DNA of 64,000 nt from contig NZ_VCHQ01000019.1 in the NCBI RefSeq assembly GCF_005860775.1, positions 58,846 through 122,845 of the forward strand, given 5' to 3'. Below, piece after piece: positions 52,302 to 61,731 of the stretch. Position 1 is the stretch's first letter. The number at the start of each line of letters is the position of its first letter. The notes under the pieces were generated by a model. The model saw only the letters and a program-made list of their open reading frames with translations, had not been told where the DNA came from and searched no databases. The stretch is from Klebsiella indica (GTDB lineage Bacteria; Pseudomonadota; Gammaproteobacteria; Enterobacterales; Enterobacteriaceae). The translations under genes and the position numbers were made by a program.

Positions 52302-53645
52302 ATGTTAAACAGTATTTTAGTCATACTTTGTCTGATTGCCGTCAGTGCATTCTTTGCGATATCGGAGATCTCGCTGGCCGCGTCACGTAAAATCAAACTC
52401 AAACTGCTGGCCGATGACGGCAATGTGAACGCCCAACGCGTTCTCAAAATGCAGGAGAACCCCGGCACCTTCTTTACCGTGGTGCAAATCGGCCTCAATG
52501 CGGTGGCGATTCTCGGCGGTATCGTCGGCGATGCCGCATTCTCACCGGCTTTCGATGGTCTGCTAAGCCGCTATATGTCCCCCGCGCTGGCCGAACAGCT
52601 AAGCTTTATCATCTCCTTTACCCTGGTCACCAGCCTGTTCATCCTGTTTGCTGACCTGACTCCGAAACGCATCGGTATGATTGCGCCTGAAGCCGTCGCT
52701 TTACGCATCATCAACCCGATGCGCTTCTGCCTGTTTGCCTTTCGCCCGCTGGTATGGTTGTTCAATGGCATGGCTAACAACATCTTCCGCTTGTTCAAAA
52801 TTCCAATGGTGCGTAAAGACGACATTACCTCTGATGATATTTACGCCGTGGTGGAAGCCGGCGCGCTGGCCGGAGTGCTGCGTAAACAGGAACATGAGCT
52901 AATTGAAAATGTGTTCGAGCTGGAGTCGCGCACCGTTCCTTCATCCATGACCTCCCGGGAAAACGTCATCTGGTTCGATCTCCATGAAGATGAACAGAGC
53001 CTGAAAAATAAAGTCGCAGAGCATCCGCACTCCAAATTTCTGGTCTGTAACGAAGATATCGATCACATCATCGGCTACGTTGATTCCAAAGATCTGCTTA
53101 ACCGCGTGCTGGCGAATCAAAGCCTGGTGTTAACCGGGGGTGTGCAAATCCGCAATACGCTGATTGTCCCGGATACTCTGACGCTGTCCGAAGCGCTGGA
53201 AAGCTTCAAAACCGCCGGTGAAGACTTTGCTGTGATCATGAACGAGTATGCGCTGGTGGTGGGGATTATCACCCTTAACGACGTGATGACCACGCTGATG
53301 GGCGACCTGGTCGGTCAGGGGCTGGAAGAGCAGATCGTCGCACGCGATGAAAATTCCTGGTTGATTGACGGCGGTACGCCGATTGATGACGTGATGCGCG
53401 TGCTGGATATCGATGAATTCCCACAGTCGGGTAATTACGAAACGATTGGCGGCTTTATGATGTTTATGCTGCGTAAAATTCCCAAACGCACCGACGCCGT
53501 AAAATTCTCTGGCTATAAGTTTGAAGTGGTGGATATCGACAACTACCGCATCGACCAGTTGCTGGTGACCCGTATCGACAATAAGCCGACGGTGCTGTCC
53601 CCCAAAATACCGGATGCCGCGGATAACGAAAAAGCATCGGCGTAA
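52302..53645 (+). CDS. ytfL: CNNM/CBS-domain membrane protein YtfL (HlyC/CorC family)
   Basis: The 447-residue protein has an N-terminal DUF21/CNNM domain with four hydrophobic segments (residues 1-150), a CBS pair (about 210-330) and a C-terminal CorC/HlyC domain (IDGGTPIDDVMRVLDID onward). Such proteins are tied to Mg2+/Co2+ or other cation efflux, and E. coli YtfL has been linked to polyamine or cation handling. The exact substrate is not fixed. The length is the same as in E. coli. Confidence 0.94.
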   Translation: MLNSILVILCLIAVSAFFAISEISLAASRKIKLKLLADDGNVNAQRVLKMQENPGTFFTVVQIGLNAVAILGGIVGDAAFSPAFDGLLSRYMSPALAEQLSFIISFTLVTSLFILFADLTPKRIGMIAPEAVALRIINPMRFCLFAFRPLVWLFNGMANNIFRLFKIPMVRKDDITSDDIYAVVEAGALAGVLRKQEHELIENVFELESRTVPSSMTSRENVIWFDLHEDEQSLKNKVAEHPHSKFLVCNEDIDHIIGYVDSKDLLNRVLANQSLVLTGGVQIRNTLIVPDTLTLSEALESFKTAGEDFAVIMNEYALVVGIITLNDVMTTLMGDLVGQGLEEQIVARDENSWLIDGGTPIDDVMRVLDIDEFPQSGNYETIGGFMMFMLRKIPKRTDAVKFSGYKFEVVDIDNYRIDQLLVTRIDNKPTVLSPKIPDAADNEKASA

Positions 53646-53663
53646 GCCCTTTTAAAACGAAAT

Positions 53664-53684
53664 ATGGCTCCCGTCGGGAGCCAT
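53664..53684. terminator. Bidirectional terminator ytfL/ytfK
   Basis: ATGGCTCCC (53664-53672) and GGGAGCCAT (53676-53684) form a 9-bp perfect stem with loop GTC between convergent genes, with T-rich sequence on the plus side. Confidence 0.8.
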
Positions 53685-53693
53685 CTTTTACCC

Positions 53694-53900
53694 TCAGGCC
53701 ATCTCTGTCTGCAGACGCATAACCTGACGGTTGACCTCAGACATCACTGACAAATGCAGCTTGTCCTTGATCTTCGGGATAAGGATTTTACCCTTATCAA
53801 ATTCAAAAGCGCCAACGTCCTTGATATACAAACGTCCACGAAACAGGATCTTCACGTACTTCGCTACTTGTAGCGGGTTGTAGCGTTGGAAAATTTTCAT
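53694..53900 (-). CDS. ytfK: SpoT-binding regulator YtfK (DUF1107)
   Basis: The 68-residue protein is nearly identical to E. coli YtfK, which binds SpoT and tilts it towards (p)ppGpp synthesis under phosphate or fatty-acid starvation. The start [20 protein letters not shown] and end [13 protein letters not shown] are conserved. Its upstream region contains a PhoB-like half-site (ATGTCAT on the minus strand near 54040), but I cannot see a full PhoB box. Confidence 0.94.
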   Translation of the reverse strand: MKIFQRYNPLQVAKYVKILFRGRLYIKDVGAFEFDKGKILIPKIKDKLHLSVMSEVNRQVMRLQTEMA

Positions 53901-54219
53901 TGTTGTCTCCTGCCAGGGTTACGCTCTTGTGGTGCCACAGTTAGCCCACGTATCGGGAGCGCAAATTTTAGTGCCCTGAAACTATAGTCCAGAATCTCAG
54001 TGATACCCAGTTTGTATAAGTTTATTTACCGTTTAATGACATTAATTCAGAGTTTTCGTTTCAGACATCCGGCAATCAGAGTATAAGTCCCCGATATTAG
54101 ACGAATTTGTGCGTTAACGCGCAAACTGGCACCATCATTGCGGGTAAGACCGGCAATCGCACTTATGCTTAAAGCAGACCAAGTGGTCGGATCACCTGCA
54201 ACGATAATAAGGAAACATC
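53901..54219. promoter_or_regulatory. Divergent control region ytfK/ytfJ (319 bp)
   Basis: No gene is supported. TATAGT on the minus strand near 53984 could be the ytfK -10. TTTGTGCGTTAACGCGCAAA at 54106-54125 is a palindrome with one mismatched pair, and GACCAAGTGGTC at about 54178-54189 is another. Either could be an operator for ytfJ. None is assigned. Confidence 0.45.
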
Positions 54220-54777
54220 ATGACCCTACGTAAATTGCTGGCCGTTTCATCGCTTTTGTTGCCACTGATGGCGTCAGCGCATAACTTTGTCGACGGACAA
54301 CGTGTCGCGCCAGTCGGTGTAGCAGACCGCGGAGAGTTAGTGCTGGATAATGATAAATTTAGCTATAAAAACTGGAATAGCGCACAACTGACAGGAAAAG
54401 TACGCGTCGTACAGCACATCGCCGGACGCTCTTCGGCGAAAGAAAAAAACGCCATGTTAATTGAGGCCATTAAAAACGCGAAGTTCCCACACGATCGCTA
54501 TCAGACCACCACCATCATCAATACCGATGATGCGATCCCTGGCTCAGGAATCTTTGTCCGCAGCAGTATCGAGAGCAACAAACAGCGCTATCCCTGGTCG
54601 CAGTTTATCGTCGACAGCAACGGCCAGGTACGCAAAGCGTGGCAGCTTAACAAAGAGAGCTCAGCGATTGTGGTGTTGGATAAAAATGGCCGCGTACAAT
54701 GGGCCAAAGACGGCGCACTCACCCAGGATGAAGTGCAACAGGTTATCGCCCTGCTGCGCAAGCTGCTGGCTGAATAA
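54220..54777 (+). CDS. ytfJ: Periplasmic thioredoxin-like protein YtfJ
   Basis: The 185-residue precursor has a signal peptide (LLAVSSLLLPLMASA, cleavage near AHN) and a thioredoxin-like fold without a CxxC pair. Conserved segments are NWNSAQLTGKVRVVQHIAGRSSAKE, PWSQFIVDSNGQVRKAWQLN and SAIVVLDKNGRVQWAKDGALT. The function is unknown. The AAGGAA ribosome site fits the ATG. It matches E. coli YtfJ (184 aa). Confidence 0.93.
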   Translation: MTLRKLLAVSSLLLPLMASAHNFVDGQRVAPVGVADRGELVLDNDKFSYKNWNSAQLTGKVRVVQHIAGRSSAKEKNAMLIEAIKNAKFPHDRYQTTTIINTDDAIPGSGIFVRSSIESNKQRYPWSQFIVDSNGQVRKAWQLNKESSAIVVLDKNGRVQWAKDGALTQDEVQQVIALLRKLLAE

Positions 54778-54784
54778 TCTTGAA

Positions 54785-54804
54785 TCTCTCCCGTCATCGC
54801 GGGA
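54785..54804 (+). terminator. Hairpin after ytfJ
   Basis: CTCCCG and CGGGAG enclose TCATCG just after the ytfJ stop. The stem is short and no U-run is seen. Confidence 0.5.
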
Positions 54805-54866
54805 GGGACGCGATCCATAAGCACAATTCGGCTCTAGCCACACAAAATACAGGCCAGATGAGGTGA

Positions 54867-54887
54867 ATTGATAATATCGTTATCAAT
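54867..54887 (+). promoter_or_regulatory. Candidate operator upstream of the symporter gene
   Basis: ATTGATAA (54867-54874) and TTATCAAT (54880-54887) are perfect 8-bp arms around TATCG, about 125 bp before the symporter start. It looks like a dimeric regulator site. It shares GATAAT and TTATC with Fur boxes but is only partly Fur-like. Confidence 0.5.
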
Positions 54888-55012
54888 GTGAAGCGGATTT
54901 ATCATTATGAGTAAATAATAGTGACCGGTTTCGCATTTGTTTTGCCCTATTACCCATTCACACTGGCATGGTAATTGAATACATATCCCTTTCACCGTAA
55001 CAGGAGAAAGGG

Positions 55013-56425
55013 ATGGATCACAAAACCACAATATATATCATTATCATATTATATATGATGTCAATGATTGGCATCGGACTATATGCCAGAACAAAAATTA
55101 AAAATACCGAAGATTATCACCTTGCCGGGCGTCGTCTTGGACCTATTATGCTGGCAGGAACGCTGGCCGCGACGGAAATCGGCGGCGGCAGCTCGGTAGG
55201 CGTTGCCTCAAAAGCCTACGGCGCATGGGGACTGTCGGCCGGATGGTACGTGGTCGCTACTGGCCTGGGTATTTTTCTGGTTTCGTTTATTGCGCCTTAT
55301 ATGCGCCGGGCAATGGCGACAACCGTACCGGAAATCATTGGCCGTCGCTACGGTAAAGGCAGCTACCTTATTACCACCGTTCTTTCATTATTAGCGCTGG
55401 TCGCACTGGGTGCCGCACAAATAACCGCAACGGCCACAATTGTGCATGTTCTTACCGGTTTTAATACGCAATACGCTATTATTATTTCCGGCATTGTCGT
55501 CGTTTTTTATACATGGATTGGCGGCATGTGGAGCGTAACATTAACGGACTTTGTGCAGTTCTTTTTAATTATTTTAGGCTTTGCTGTCGCTATTCCGGTG
55601 TCGTTATCCATGCTGGACGGCGGCTGGGGCTATGTCGTTTCCCATGTTCCCGAAAGCCAGTTTGAGATGACGCGTCTGGGCTGGAAAACCATTATCGGCC
55701 TGACGGTCATGTACTTTATGACCTTCTCCACCGGGCAAGAAGCCGTCCAGCGTTACTACTCCGCCAAAAACGAAAGAGTGGCAATCGTCGGCTCCCTGCT
55801 ATGCAGCCTGTTTATGGCTATATACGCCTTTATCCCTGCGGTGCTGGGATTAATCGCCCTCGCCGCCTTCCCTGATATTGATCCGAATAATGCGCTGGCA
55901 ACCGTATCGGTACAGTTATTGCCTCCGGCGATCGCCGGGCTGCTGCTATCGGCGGTGATTTCCGCCACCTTATCCAGCGCATCCGGCGATCTGCTGGGTG
56001 CCGCCAGTATCTGGGTAAAAGATATTCACGAACAATATTTTCATAAAGAAGCGACCAATACGCTGACAATGAGCCGCTGGGTGGTGCTGGTGGTCGGCAT
56101 CCTCGCCATTCTGATTGCTTTATGGAGCGGGGAAATAATCAGCTTATTAATGTTTGCCTTTACGCTGCGCGCGACCGGACCCTTCGCCGCCTATTTATTT
56201 GGCCTACTGTGGAAGGGGGCGACACCCAATGCCGGTCTATGGTCAATTATTTTTGGTTCACTTGCCGGGCTGGGCTGGCAGTTGGCCGGCGAACCTTACG
56301 GAATCATGGCAATTATTGCGGGTTCACTGGTGAGCGCCGTAACCTTTCTTCTCGTGGCCTGGGTTGAGCGCAGAATGGGGATCGCGCCCGCACCTTCCGC
56401 TTATCTGAGTAATGAAGAGAACTGA
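55013..56425 (+). CDS. Sodium:solute symporter (SSS family)
   Basis: The 470-residue inner-membrane protein has about 13 hydrophobic segments. It contains LAGTLAATEIGGGSSVGVASKAYGAWGLSAGW near residues 45-75 and the SSS core MYFMTFSTGQEAVQRYYSAK and ISATLSSASGDLLGAASIW near residue 315. It imports an organic solute with Na+; which one cannot be told. In E. coli the ytfJ-cysQ gap holds ytfI, so this gene is an accessory replacement. AGGAG precedes the ATG. A palindromic candidate operator lies upstream. No catabolic gene adjoins it. Confidence 0.87.
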   Translation: MDHKTTIYIIIILYMMSMIGIGLYARTKIKNTEDYHLAGRRLGPIMLAGTLAATEIGGGSSVGVASKAYGAWGLSAGWYVVATGLGIFLVSFIAPYMRRAMATTVPEIIGRRYGKGSYLITTVLSLLALVALGAAQITATATIVHVLTGFNTQYAIIISGIVVVFYTWIGGMWSVTLTDFVQFFLIILGFAVAIPVSLSMLDGGWGYVVSHVPESQFEMTRLGWKTIIGLTVMYFMTFSTGQEAVQRYYSAKNERVAIVGSLLCSLFMAIYAFIPAVLGLIALAAFPDIDPNNALATVSVQLLPPAIAGLLLSAVISATLSSASGDLLGAASIWVKDIHEQYFHKEATNTLTMSRWVVLVVGILAILIALWSGEIISLLMFAFTLRATGPFAAYLFGLLWKGATPNAGLWSIIFGSLAGLGWQLAGEPYGIMAIIAGSLVSAVTFLLVAWVERRMGIAPAPSAYLSNEEN

Positions 56426-56478
56426 CGCTGCGCTTCTTCATTATTGCCAGAGAGGCAAAGCGAGGAAGCGCAGGGGAT

Positions 56479-57222
56479 TTAATAAATAGAAACCCGGAAA
56501 CCGGGGTTGAGGAACGATTCACGCGGCGTATAGTCCAGGGTGCGTCCCTGCCAGTCGTGAACCTGCGCCCCGGCGGCGCTGGCGACCGCATGACCTGCCG
56601 CGGTGTCCCAGGTACAAGTCGGCCCGAAGCGCGGATAAAGCTGGGCCTGCCCGTCGGCGACGAGGCAGAACTTCAGCGAGGAACCAATGGACGTGGTCTG
56701 ATGTTCTCCAAGCTGCTCCAGGTACTCCTCCAGCTCCGGGTCATTGCCGTGGGAGCGACTGATGACTACGCGCGGCGGACGCGCATCCTGGACATGAATC
56801 TGCTTACGCACGCCGCACTCTTCTTTCCATGCTTTGCCCTTTTCCGCGCTGTACATCATCTTCATCACCGGCGCATAGACCACGCCAAGTATGGGTTTGC
56901 CGTTTTCGATCAAGGCGATATTGACGGTAAATTCGCCGTTGCGCTTGATAAATTCTTTGGTGCCGTCCAGCGGATCCACCAGCCAGTAACGCTGCCAGTG
57001 CTGGCGGACATCCCAGGCGGGCGGGTCCTCTTCCGACAGAATCGGGATGTCGGGAGTCATGGCCAGCAGGCCGCTGATAATCACTTTATGCGCCGCAATA
57101 TCCGCTGCCGTGACCGGAGAATCATCCTTTTTACTGGCAACGTCCATCGGCTGTTTTCCATCGTAAACCTCCATGATGGCATCGCCAGCGTTCCGTGCCA
57201 GTTGACATACTTGTTCTAACAT
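56479..57222 (-). CDS. cysQ: 3'(2'),5'-bisphosphate nucleotidase CysQ
   Basis: The 247-residue inositol-monophosphatase-fold enzyme hydrolyses PAP, a by-product of sulfate assimilation. The metal motifs are [23 protein letters not shown] and [11 protein letters not shown]. It is membrane-peripheral in E. coli. It is divergent from cpdB with a 189-bp shared promoter region. Confidence 0.95.
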   Translation of the reverse strand: MLEQVCQLARNAGDAIMEVYDGKQPMDVASKKDDSPVTAADIAAHKVIISGLLAMTPDIPILSEEDPPAWDVRQHWQRYWLVDPLDGTKEFIKRNGEFTVNIALIENGKPILGVVYAPVMKMMYSAEKGKAWKEECGVRKQIHVQDARPPRVVISRSHGNDPELEEYLEQLGEHQTTSIGSSLKFCLVADGQAQLYPRFGPTCTWDTAAGHAVASAAGAQVHDWQGRTLDYTPRESFLNPGFRVSIY

Positions 57223-57411
57223 TCTCCACCTCGTCTGATTACAGTGGCGTTAACTCGTTGTTTTATTTATATCGCATCATAGTGAGTTCCGCTATCTGTG
57301 ATAACGCTGACGGTTTCCACCCGCGCTTTTATGGCATGATTCACACTTCTGTAAGCAACAGAATGTAAATACATTTTCTACTGTGCCATTGCTCATAAAA
57401 AGGACGCCACG

Positions 57412-59355
57412 ATGATTAAGTTTAGCGCAACGCTGCTGGCAACGTTGATCGCTGCCAGCCTAAATGCGGCGACAGTCGATTTACGGATCATGGAAACCAC
57501 CGATCTACACAGTAATATGATGGACTTCGACTATTACAAAGATACGCCGACGGAAAAATTTGGCCTGGTGCGAACCGCATCGCTGATTGAGAAAGCTCGT
57601 CAGGAAAGTAAAAACAGCCTACTGGTCGATAACGGCGACGTCATTCAGGGCAGCCCGCTGGGTGACTATATGGCCGCAAAAGGGCTTAAAGAGGGCGATA
57701 TTCACCCGGTCTATAAAGCGATGAATACCCTCGATTATGTGGTCGGAAATCTCGGCAACCACGAATTTAACTACGGCCTCGATTTCCTGCACAAGGCGCT
57801 GGCTGGCGCGAAATTCCCCTACGTCAACGCCAACATTATCGACGCTAAAACCGGCAAACCGATGTTTACGCCTTATCTGATTCAGGATACTCAGGTTCAG
57901 GATAGCGAAGGTAACACGCAGACGCTGCGCATCGGCTATATCGGCTTCGTCCCGCCGCAGATTATGACCTGGGATAAAGTCAATCTTAGCGGTAAGGTCA
58001 CCGTCAACGACATTACCGAAACCGCGCGCAAATTCGTTCCCGAAATGCGTGAGAAAGGAGCGGATGTCGTGGTGGTTATTGCCCACTCAGGTCTCTCTGC
58101 CGACCCGTACCGGGCGATGGCGGAGAACTCCGTTTACTATTTAAGTCAGGTCCCTGGCGTGGATGCCATTATGTTTGGTCACGCCCATGCCGTCTTCCCG
58201 GGCAAAGACTTCGCCACGATTAAAGGCGTAGATATCACCAAAGGCACACTGAATGGCGTCCCGGCGGTAATGCCGGGGATGTGGGGCGACCATCTTGGGG
58301 TGGTCGACCTGGTATTGAATAACGACAGCGGCAAATGGCAGGTCACTGACGCAAAAGCCGAGGCGCGCCCCATCTATGATTCGGTCGCAAAAAAATCCCT
58401 CGCGGCGGAAGACAGCCACATGGTGGCGGTCTTAAAAGCCGACCATGACGCCACTCGCGAGTTTGTCGGTAAGCCGATCGGTCAATCCTCCGATAATATG
58501 TACAGCTACCTGGCGCTGGTGCAGGACGATCCGACCGTGCAGGTGGTGAATATGGCGCAGAAGGCCTACGTGGAGCACTATATCCAGGGCGACCCGGATC
58601 TGGCGAAACTGCCGGTGCTCTCCGCCGCCGCGCCGTTTAAAGCCGGTGGGCGTAAAAATGATCCGGCCAGCTTTGTTGAGGTGGAAAAAGGCCAGCTAAC
58701 CTTCCGTAACGCCGCCGATCTGTACCTGTACCCGAACACGCTGGTGGTGATGAAAGTGAGCGGTAAAGAGGTCAAAGAGTGGCTGGAGTGCTCCGCCGGC
58801 CAGTTCAACCAGATTGACCCCACCAGCAACAAGCCGCAGTCTTTAATTAACTGGGACGGCTTCCGCACCTATAACTTTGATGTTATCGACGGCGTGAACT
58901 ATCAGATTGATATCACGCAACCGGCGCGCTATGACGGCGAATGTAACAGCGTTAACCCGCAGGCCGAGCGGATCAAGCAACTGACGTTTAACGGCAAACC
59001 CATAGACCCGAAGGCCACTTTCCTCGTTGCCACCAATAACTACCGTGCCTACGGCGGTAAATTCCCGGGAACCGGTGAGAACCATATTGCTTTTGCCTCA
59101 CCGGATGAGAACCGCTCGGTACTGGCGGCGTGGATTGGCGCGGAGTCGAAGAAACACGGCGAGATCCATCCGGCTGCGGATAATAACTGGCGTCTGGCGC
59201 CGATCCACAGCAACGTCCCGCTGGATATCCGTTTTGAAACCTCTCCGGGTGATAAAGCCGCGGCGTTCATCAAAGAGAAAGCGCAATATCCGATGCGCCA
59301 GGTCGCCACTGACGATATCGGCTTTGCCATTTATCAGTTGGATTTGAGTAAGTAA
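57412..59355 (+). CDS. cpdB: 2',3'-cyclic-nucleotide 2'-phosphodiesterase/3'-nucleotidase
   Basis: The 647-residue periplasmic precursor has a signal peptide ([17 protein letters not shown]). An N-terminal calcineurin-like dimetal domain ([46 protein letters not shown]) is followed by a 5'-nucleotidase C-terminal domain (from about 360; [16 protein letters not shown]). It lets cells use external 2',3'-cyclic nucleotides and 3'-nucleotides. It matches E. coli CpdB throughout. Confidence 0.96.
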   Translation: MIKFSATLLATLIAASLNAATVDLRIMETTDLHSNMMDFDYYKDTPTEKFGLVRTASLIEKARQESKNSLLVDNGDVIQGSPLGDYMAAKGLKEGDIHPVYKAMNTLDYVVGNLGNHEFNYGLDFLHKALAGAKFPYVNANIIDAKTGKPMFTPYLIQDTQVQDSEGNTQTLRIGYIGFVPPQIMTWDKVNLSGKVTVNDITETARKFVPEMREKGADVVVVIAHSGLSADPYRAMAENSVYYLSQVPGVDAIMFGHAHAVFPGKDFATIKGVDITKGTLNGVPAVMPGMWGDHLGVVDLVLNNDSGKWQVTDAKAEARPIYDSVAKKSLAAEDSHMVAVLKADHDATREFVGKPIGQSSDNMYSYLALVQDDPTVQVVNMAQKAYVEHYIQGDPDLAKLPVLSAAAPFKAGGRKNDPASFVEVEKGQLTFRNAADLYLYPNTLVVMKVSGKEVKEWLECSAGQFNQIDPTSNKPQSLINWDGFRTYNFDVIDGVNYQIDITQPARYDGECNSVNPQAERIKQLTFNGKPIDPKATFLVATNNYRAYGGKFPGTGENHIAFASPDENRSVLAAWIGAESKKHGEIHPAADNNWRLAPIHSNVPLDIRFETSPGDKAAAFIKEKAQYPMRQVATDDIGFAIYQLDLSK

Positions 59356-59416
59356 CTTCCTGTCCCCCGGTCGCGCCCCACTCCGCTTACCGGGGATACA
59401 CAGGCGCCAGCGACAA

Positions 59417-59434
59417 CCGGGGAATTTTCCCGGC
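59417..59434. terminator. Palindrome between cpdB and qorR
   Basis: CCGGGGAA and TTCCCGG arms meet at about 59417-59434 between convergent genes; an upstream CCCCGG-rich segment at 59367-59394 also pairs. Termination is likely, but no U-run is present. Confidence 0.45.
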
Positions 59435-59818
59435 TCACGCCACCTGCCCGTGGTTCGCCAGAACCGCGGGCAGATTCAGCTCTATCCAGTCAGCCAGCTC
59501 CGCGACCTTCCCACTCACCTGCTCACCGAGTGGAGTCAGACTATATTCAACATGCGGCGGTACCACCGGGTAGGACACGCGATCGAGAAAACCATCCTGC
59601 TCCAGCGCCTGCAGCGACTGGGCCAGCATCTTTTCGCTGACGCCGCCAATCTTACGGCGCAGATCGCTAAAACGGTGAGTACCGTCACGCAGGGCCAGCA
59701 AAATCAGTACACCCCAGCGACTGGTAACATGCTTGAGCACTTCCCGTGAGGGGCACTGTTCTGCAAACAGGTTGCCATTGCGTAGCTGCTCGCTCAGCGT
59801 CAGATTTGCCATATTCAT
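59435..59818 (-). CDS. qorR: Redox-sensing HxlR-family repressor QorR (YtfH)
   Basis: The 127-residue winged-helix protein has the conserved redox Cys in AEQCPSREVLKHV near residue 20 and the HxlR wing VSYPVVPPHVEYSLTPLGEQ. An ATG two codons in (59812) is an equally possible start. It is divergent from qorB and should repress it through the palindrome between them; quinone or diamide-type stress relieves repression in relatives. Confidence 0.92.
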   Translation of the reverse strand: MNMANLTLSEQLRNGNLFAEQCPSREVLKHVTSRWGVLILLALRDGTHRFSDLRRKIGGVSEKMLAQSLQALEQDGFLDRVSYPVVPPHVEYSLTPLGEQVSGKVAELADWIELNLPAVLANHGQVA

Positions 59819-59838
59819 ACTTACCTTTTTGTGCGTAC

Positions 59839-59855
59839 TTACTAAAAGTTAGTAA
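59839..59855. promoter_or_regulatory. QorR operator between qorR and qorB
   Basis: TTACTAA (59839-59845) and TTAGTAA (59849-59855) are perfect arms around AAG, centred in the divergent promoter region. Confidence 0.75.
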
Positions 59856-59902
59856 CAGTGCTAGCTTACCACCACTATCTATAAATACGAAGGAGAAGAC
59901 CC

Positions 59903-60751
59903 ATGATCGCGATTACCGGTGCAACCGGCCAGCTTGGCCAGCTCGTTCTGAAAAACCTGTTAAATAGCGTCCCTGCCAGCCAGATTGTCGCTATTGTGCG
60001 TAATCCGGCAAAAGCTGAAGCCCTTAGCCAGCAAGGCATTGTGGTTCGTCAGGCCGACTACGGCGATGAAGCCGCGCTGACTGCCGCCCTGCAGGGCGTC
60101 GACAAACTGCTGTTGATCTCATCCAGCGAAGTGGGCCAGCGCGCCGCGCAGCACCGCAACGTTATTAACGCCGCAAAAACCGCTGGCGTGAAATTTATCG
60201 CTTATACCAGCCTGCTGCACGCCGATAAGTCCCCGCTGGGGCTGGCGGCTGAACATATCGCCACCGAGGAAATGCTCGCCGACGCCGGTATTGCTTACGC
60301 ACTGCTGCGCAACGGCTGGTACACCGAAAACTACCTCGCCAGCGCGCCGCCGTCGATTGAACATGGCGTATTTATCGGCGCCGCCGGTGACGGCAAAATT
60401 GCTTCCGCCACGCGCGCGGATTACGCCGCCGCTGCGGCCCACGTTATCGCCGGAGAAGACCATGCCGGGAAAGTGTACGAACTGGCAGGGGATAACGCGT
60501 GGACGCTGAGTGAACTTGCCGCGGAACTGAGCAAACAAAGCGGTAAAAACGTGGTATATCAAAACCTCAGCGAAGCCGACTTCGCCGCCGCACTGAAAGG
60601 CGTCGGTCTGCCAGCCGGGCTGGCGGATATGCTGGCTGACTCTGATATCGGCGCGTCGAAAGGCGGTCTGTTCGACGACAGCCGGACCCTGAGCACGCTG
60701 ATCGGCCGCCCGACCACCCCGCTTGCCGACAGCATCAAAGGCATCCTGTAA
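59903..60751 (+). CDS. qorB: NAD(P)H:quinone oxidoreductase QorB (YtfG)
   Basis: The 282-residue NmrA-like atypical SDR reduces quinones with NADPH. The dinucleotide loop is MIAITGATGQLGQLVL, and DKLLLISSSEVGQRAAQHRNVINAAK and YTSLLHADKSPLGLAAEHIATEEML are family segments. The AAGGAG ribosome site fixes the ATG at 59903. Regulation by QorR is implied by the divergent arrangement. Confidence 0.93.
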   Translation: MIAITGATGQLGQLVLKNLLNSVPASQIVAIVRNPAKAEALSQQGIVVRQADYGDEAALTAALQGVDKLLLISSSEVGQRAAQHRNVINAAKTAGVKFIAYTSLLHADKSPLGLAAEHIATEEMLADAGIAYALLRNGWYTENYLASAPPSIEHGVFIGAAGDGKIASATRADYAAAAAHVIAGEDHAGKVYELAGDNAWTLSELAAELSKQSGKNVVYQNLSEADFAAALKGVGLPAGLADMLADSDIGASKGGLFDDSRTLSTLIGRPTTPLADSIKGIL

Positions 60752-60780
60752 ACGTTACCGGATGGTTAATTTTTGTAGCA

Positions 60781-60824
60781 TCCCGACGGCGCATCCCCAA
60801 TAATGCAACGATGTCCGTCGGGAG
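60781..60824 (+). promoter_or_regulatory. Inverted repeat covering the ribosome site of the AraC-family gene
   Basis: TCCCGACGG (60781-60789) and CCGTCGGGA (60815-60823) are perfect 9-bp arms. The downstream arm overlaps GGGAG (60820-60824), the likely ribosome site for ATG 60832. Confidence 0.5.
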
Positions 60825-60831
60825 TGATTGC

Positions 60832-61656
60832 ATGCAAGGCGTACCAGAACAGTTCCATGATGAAAGAGACAGCGCGCGCTTTCGCCATCTGGCGCAGGTG
60901 CCGGGCGTTGAGCTATACCATGCCCATATCTCCCGCTACGCTTTTGCCCCGCACACCCATGAAGCCTTTGGTATCGGTACGATAGAACTCGGCGCCGAAC
61001 GCTTTCGCTATCGAGGCAGCCAGTATGTCGCTTCGGTCAACACTGTCGTCACTATGAATCCCGATGAACTGCACACCGGCGAAGCGGAAACCGCTGATGG
61101 CTGGCGCTATCGCATGATTTATCTCGACCCGGATATGCTGGAGGAAGTGACCGGCGCAGGCCACTGGTGGTTCAGTGAAGTGGTACGCCAGGATCCGCTG
61201 CGCTCCCGGCAAATCGGCAATCTTATCTACGGTCTGTGGCATACTGACGACCCGCTGGCGCAGCAGGGTCTGCTACAGGATTTAATCGATACTTTCCGCC
61301 CGTTCGCGCGCCACGCGCCAGTCTTGCCTGAAGCCCGTCACCGCTTCGATCGAGTACGTGAATATCTGCACGACAACTATATGAAGACGATAACCCTTGA
61401 TGAACTGGCTAAGGTGGCGGCGCTCAGCCCGTACCATTTTCAGCGTCAGTTTAAAGCGCACTTTCACGTTACGCCGCAGCAGATGTTAATGGCGATCCGT
61501 CTGTGGCGCGCTAAAGCTTTTCTCACCCGCGGCATGGCCGCCGCCGATGTCGCCGCCGCCTGCGGATTAACCGACCAGTCGCACCTGACCCGCGCGTTCA
61601 CTCGCCACTACGGCATTACGCCTGTGCGTTATCAAAAACAGGTTCTTAAGCGCTAA
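60832..61656 (+). CDS. AraC-family transcriptional regulator
   Basis: The 274-residue protein has an N-terminal cupin sensing domain (YAFAPHTHEAFGIGTIELG, VTMNPDELHTGEA) and a C-terminal pair of HTH motifs (TLDELAKVAALSPYHFQRQFKAHFHVTPQQML and DVAAACGLTDQSHLTRAFTRHYGITPVRYQ). I chose ATG 60832 with GGGAG 7 bases upstream; ATG 60811 would place the ribosome site inside the gene. Being 75 bp before ytfF in the same direction, it probably controls that exporter. In E. coli no such regulator lies here. Confidence 0.87.
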   Translation: MQGVPEQFHDERDSARFRHLAQVPGVELYHAHISRYAFAPHTHEAFGIGTIELGAERFRYRGSQYVASVNTVVTMNPDELHTGEAETADGWRYRMIYLDPDMLEEVTGAGHWWFSEVVRQDPLRSRQIGNLIYGLWHTDDPLAQQGLLQDLIDTFRPFARHAPVLPEARHRFDRVREYLHDNYMKTITLDELAKVAALSPYHFQRQFKAHFHVTPQQMLMAIRLWRAKAFLTRGMAAADVAAACGLTDQSHLTRAFTRHYGITPVRYQKQVLKR

Positions 61657-61731
61657 TGCGCAACCTTATACAATATTCCCGCATACGCCTCATCTACACT
61701 CTCGTCAACAGAAAGAGTCGTGGAAGGCATG

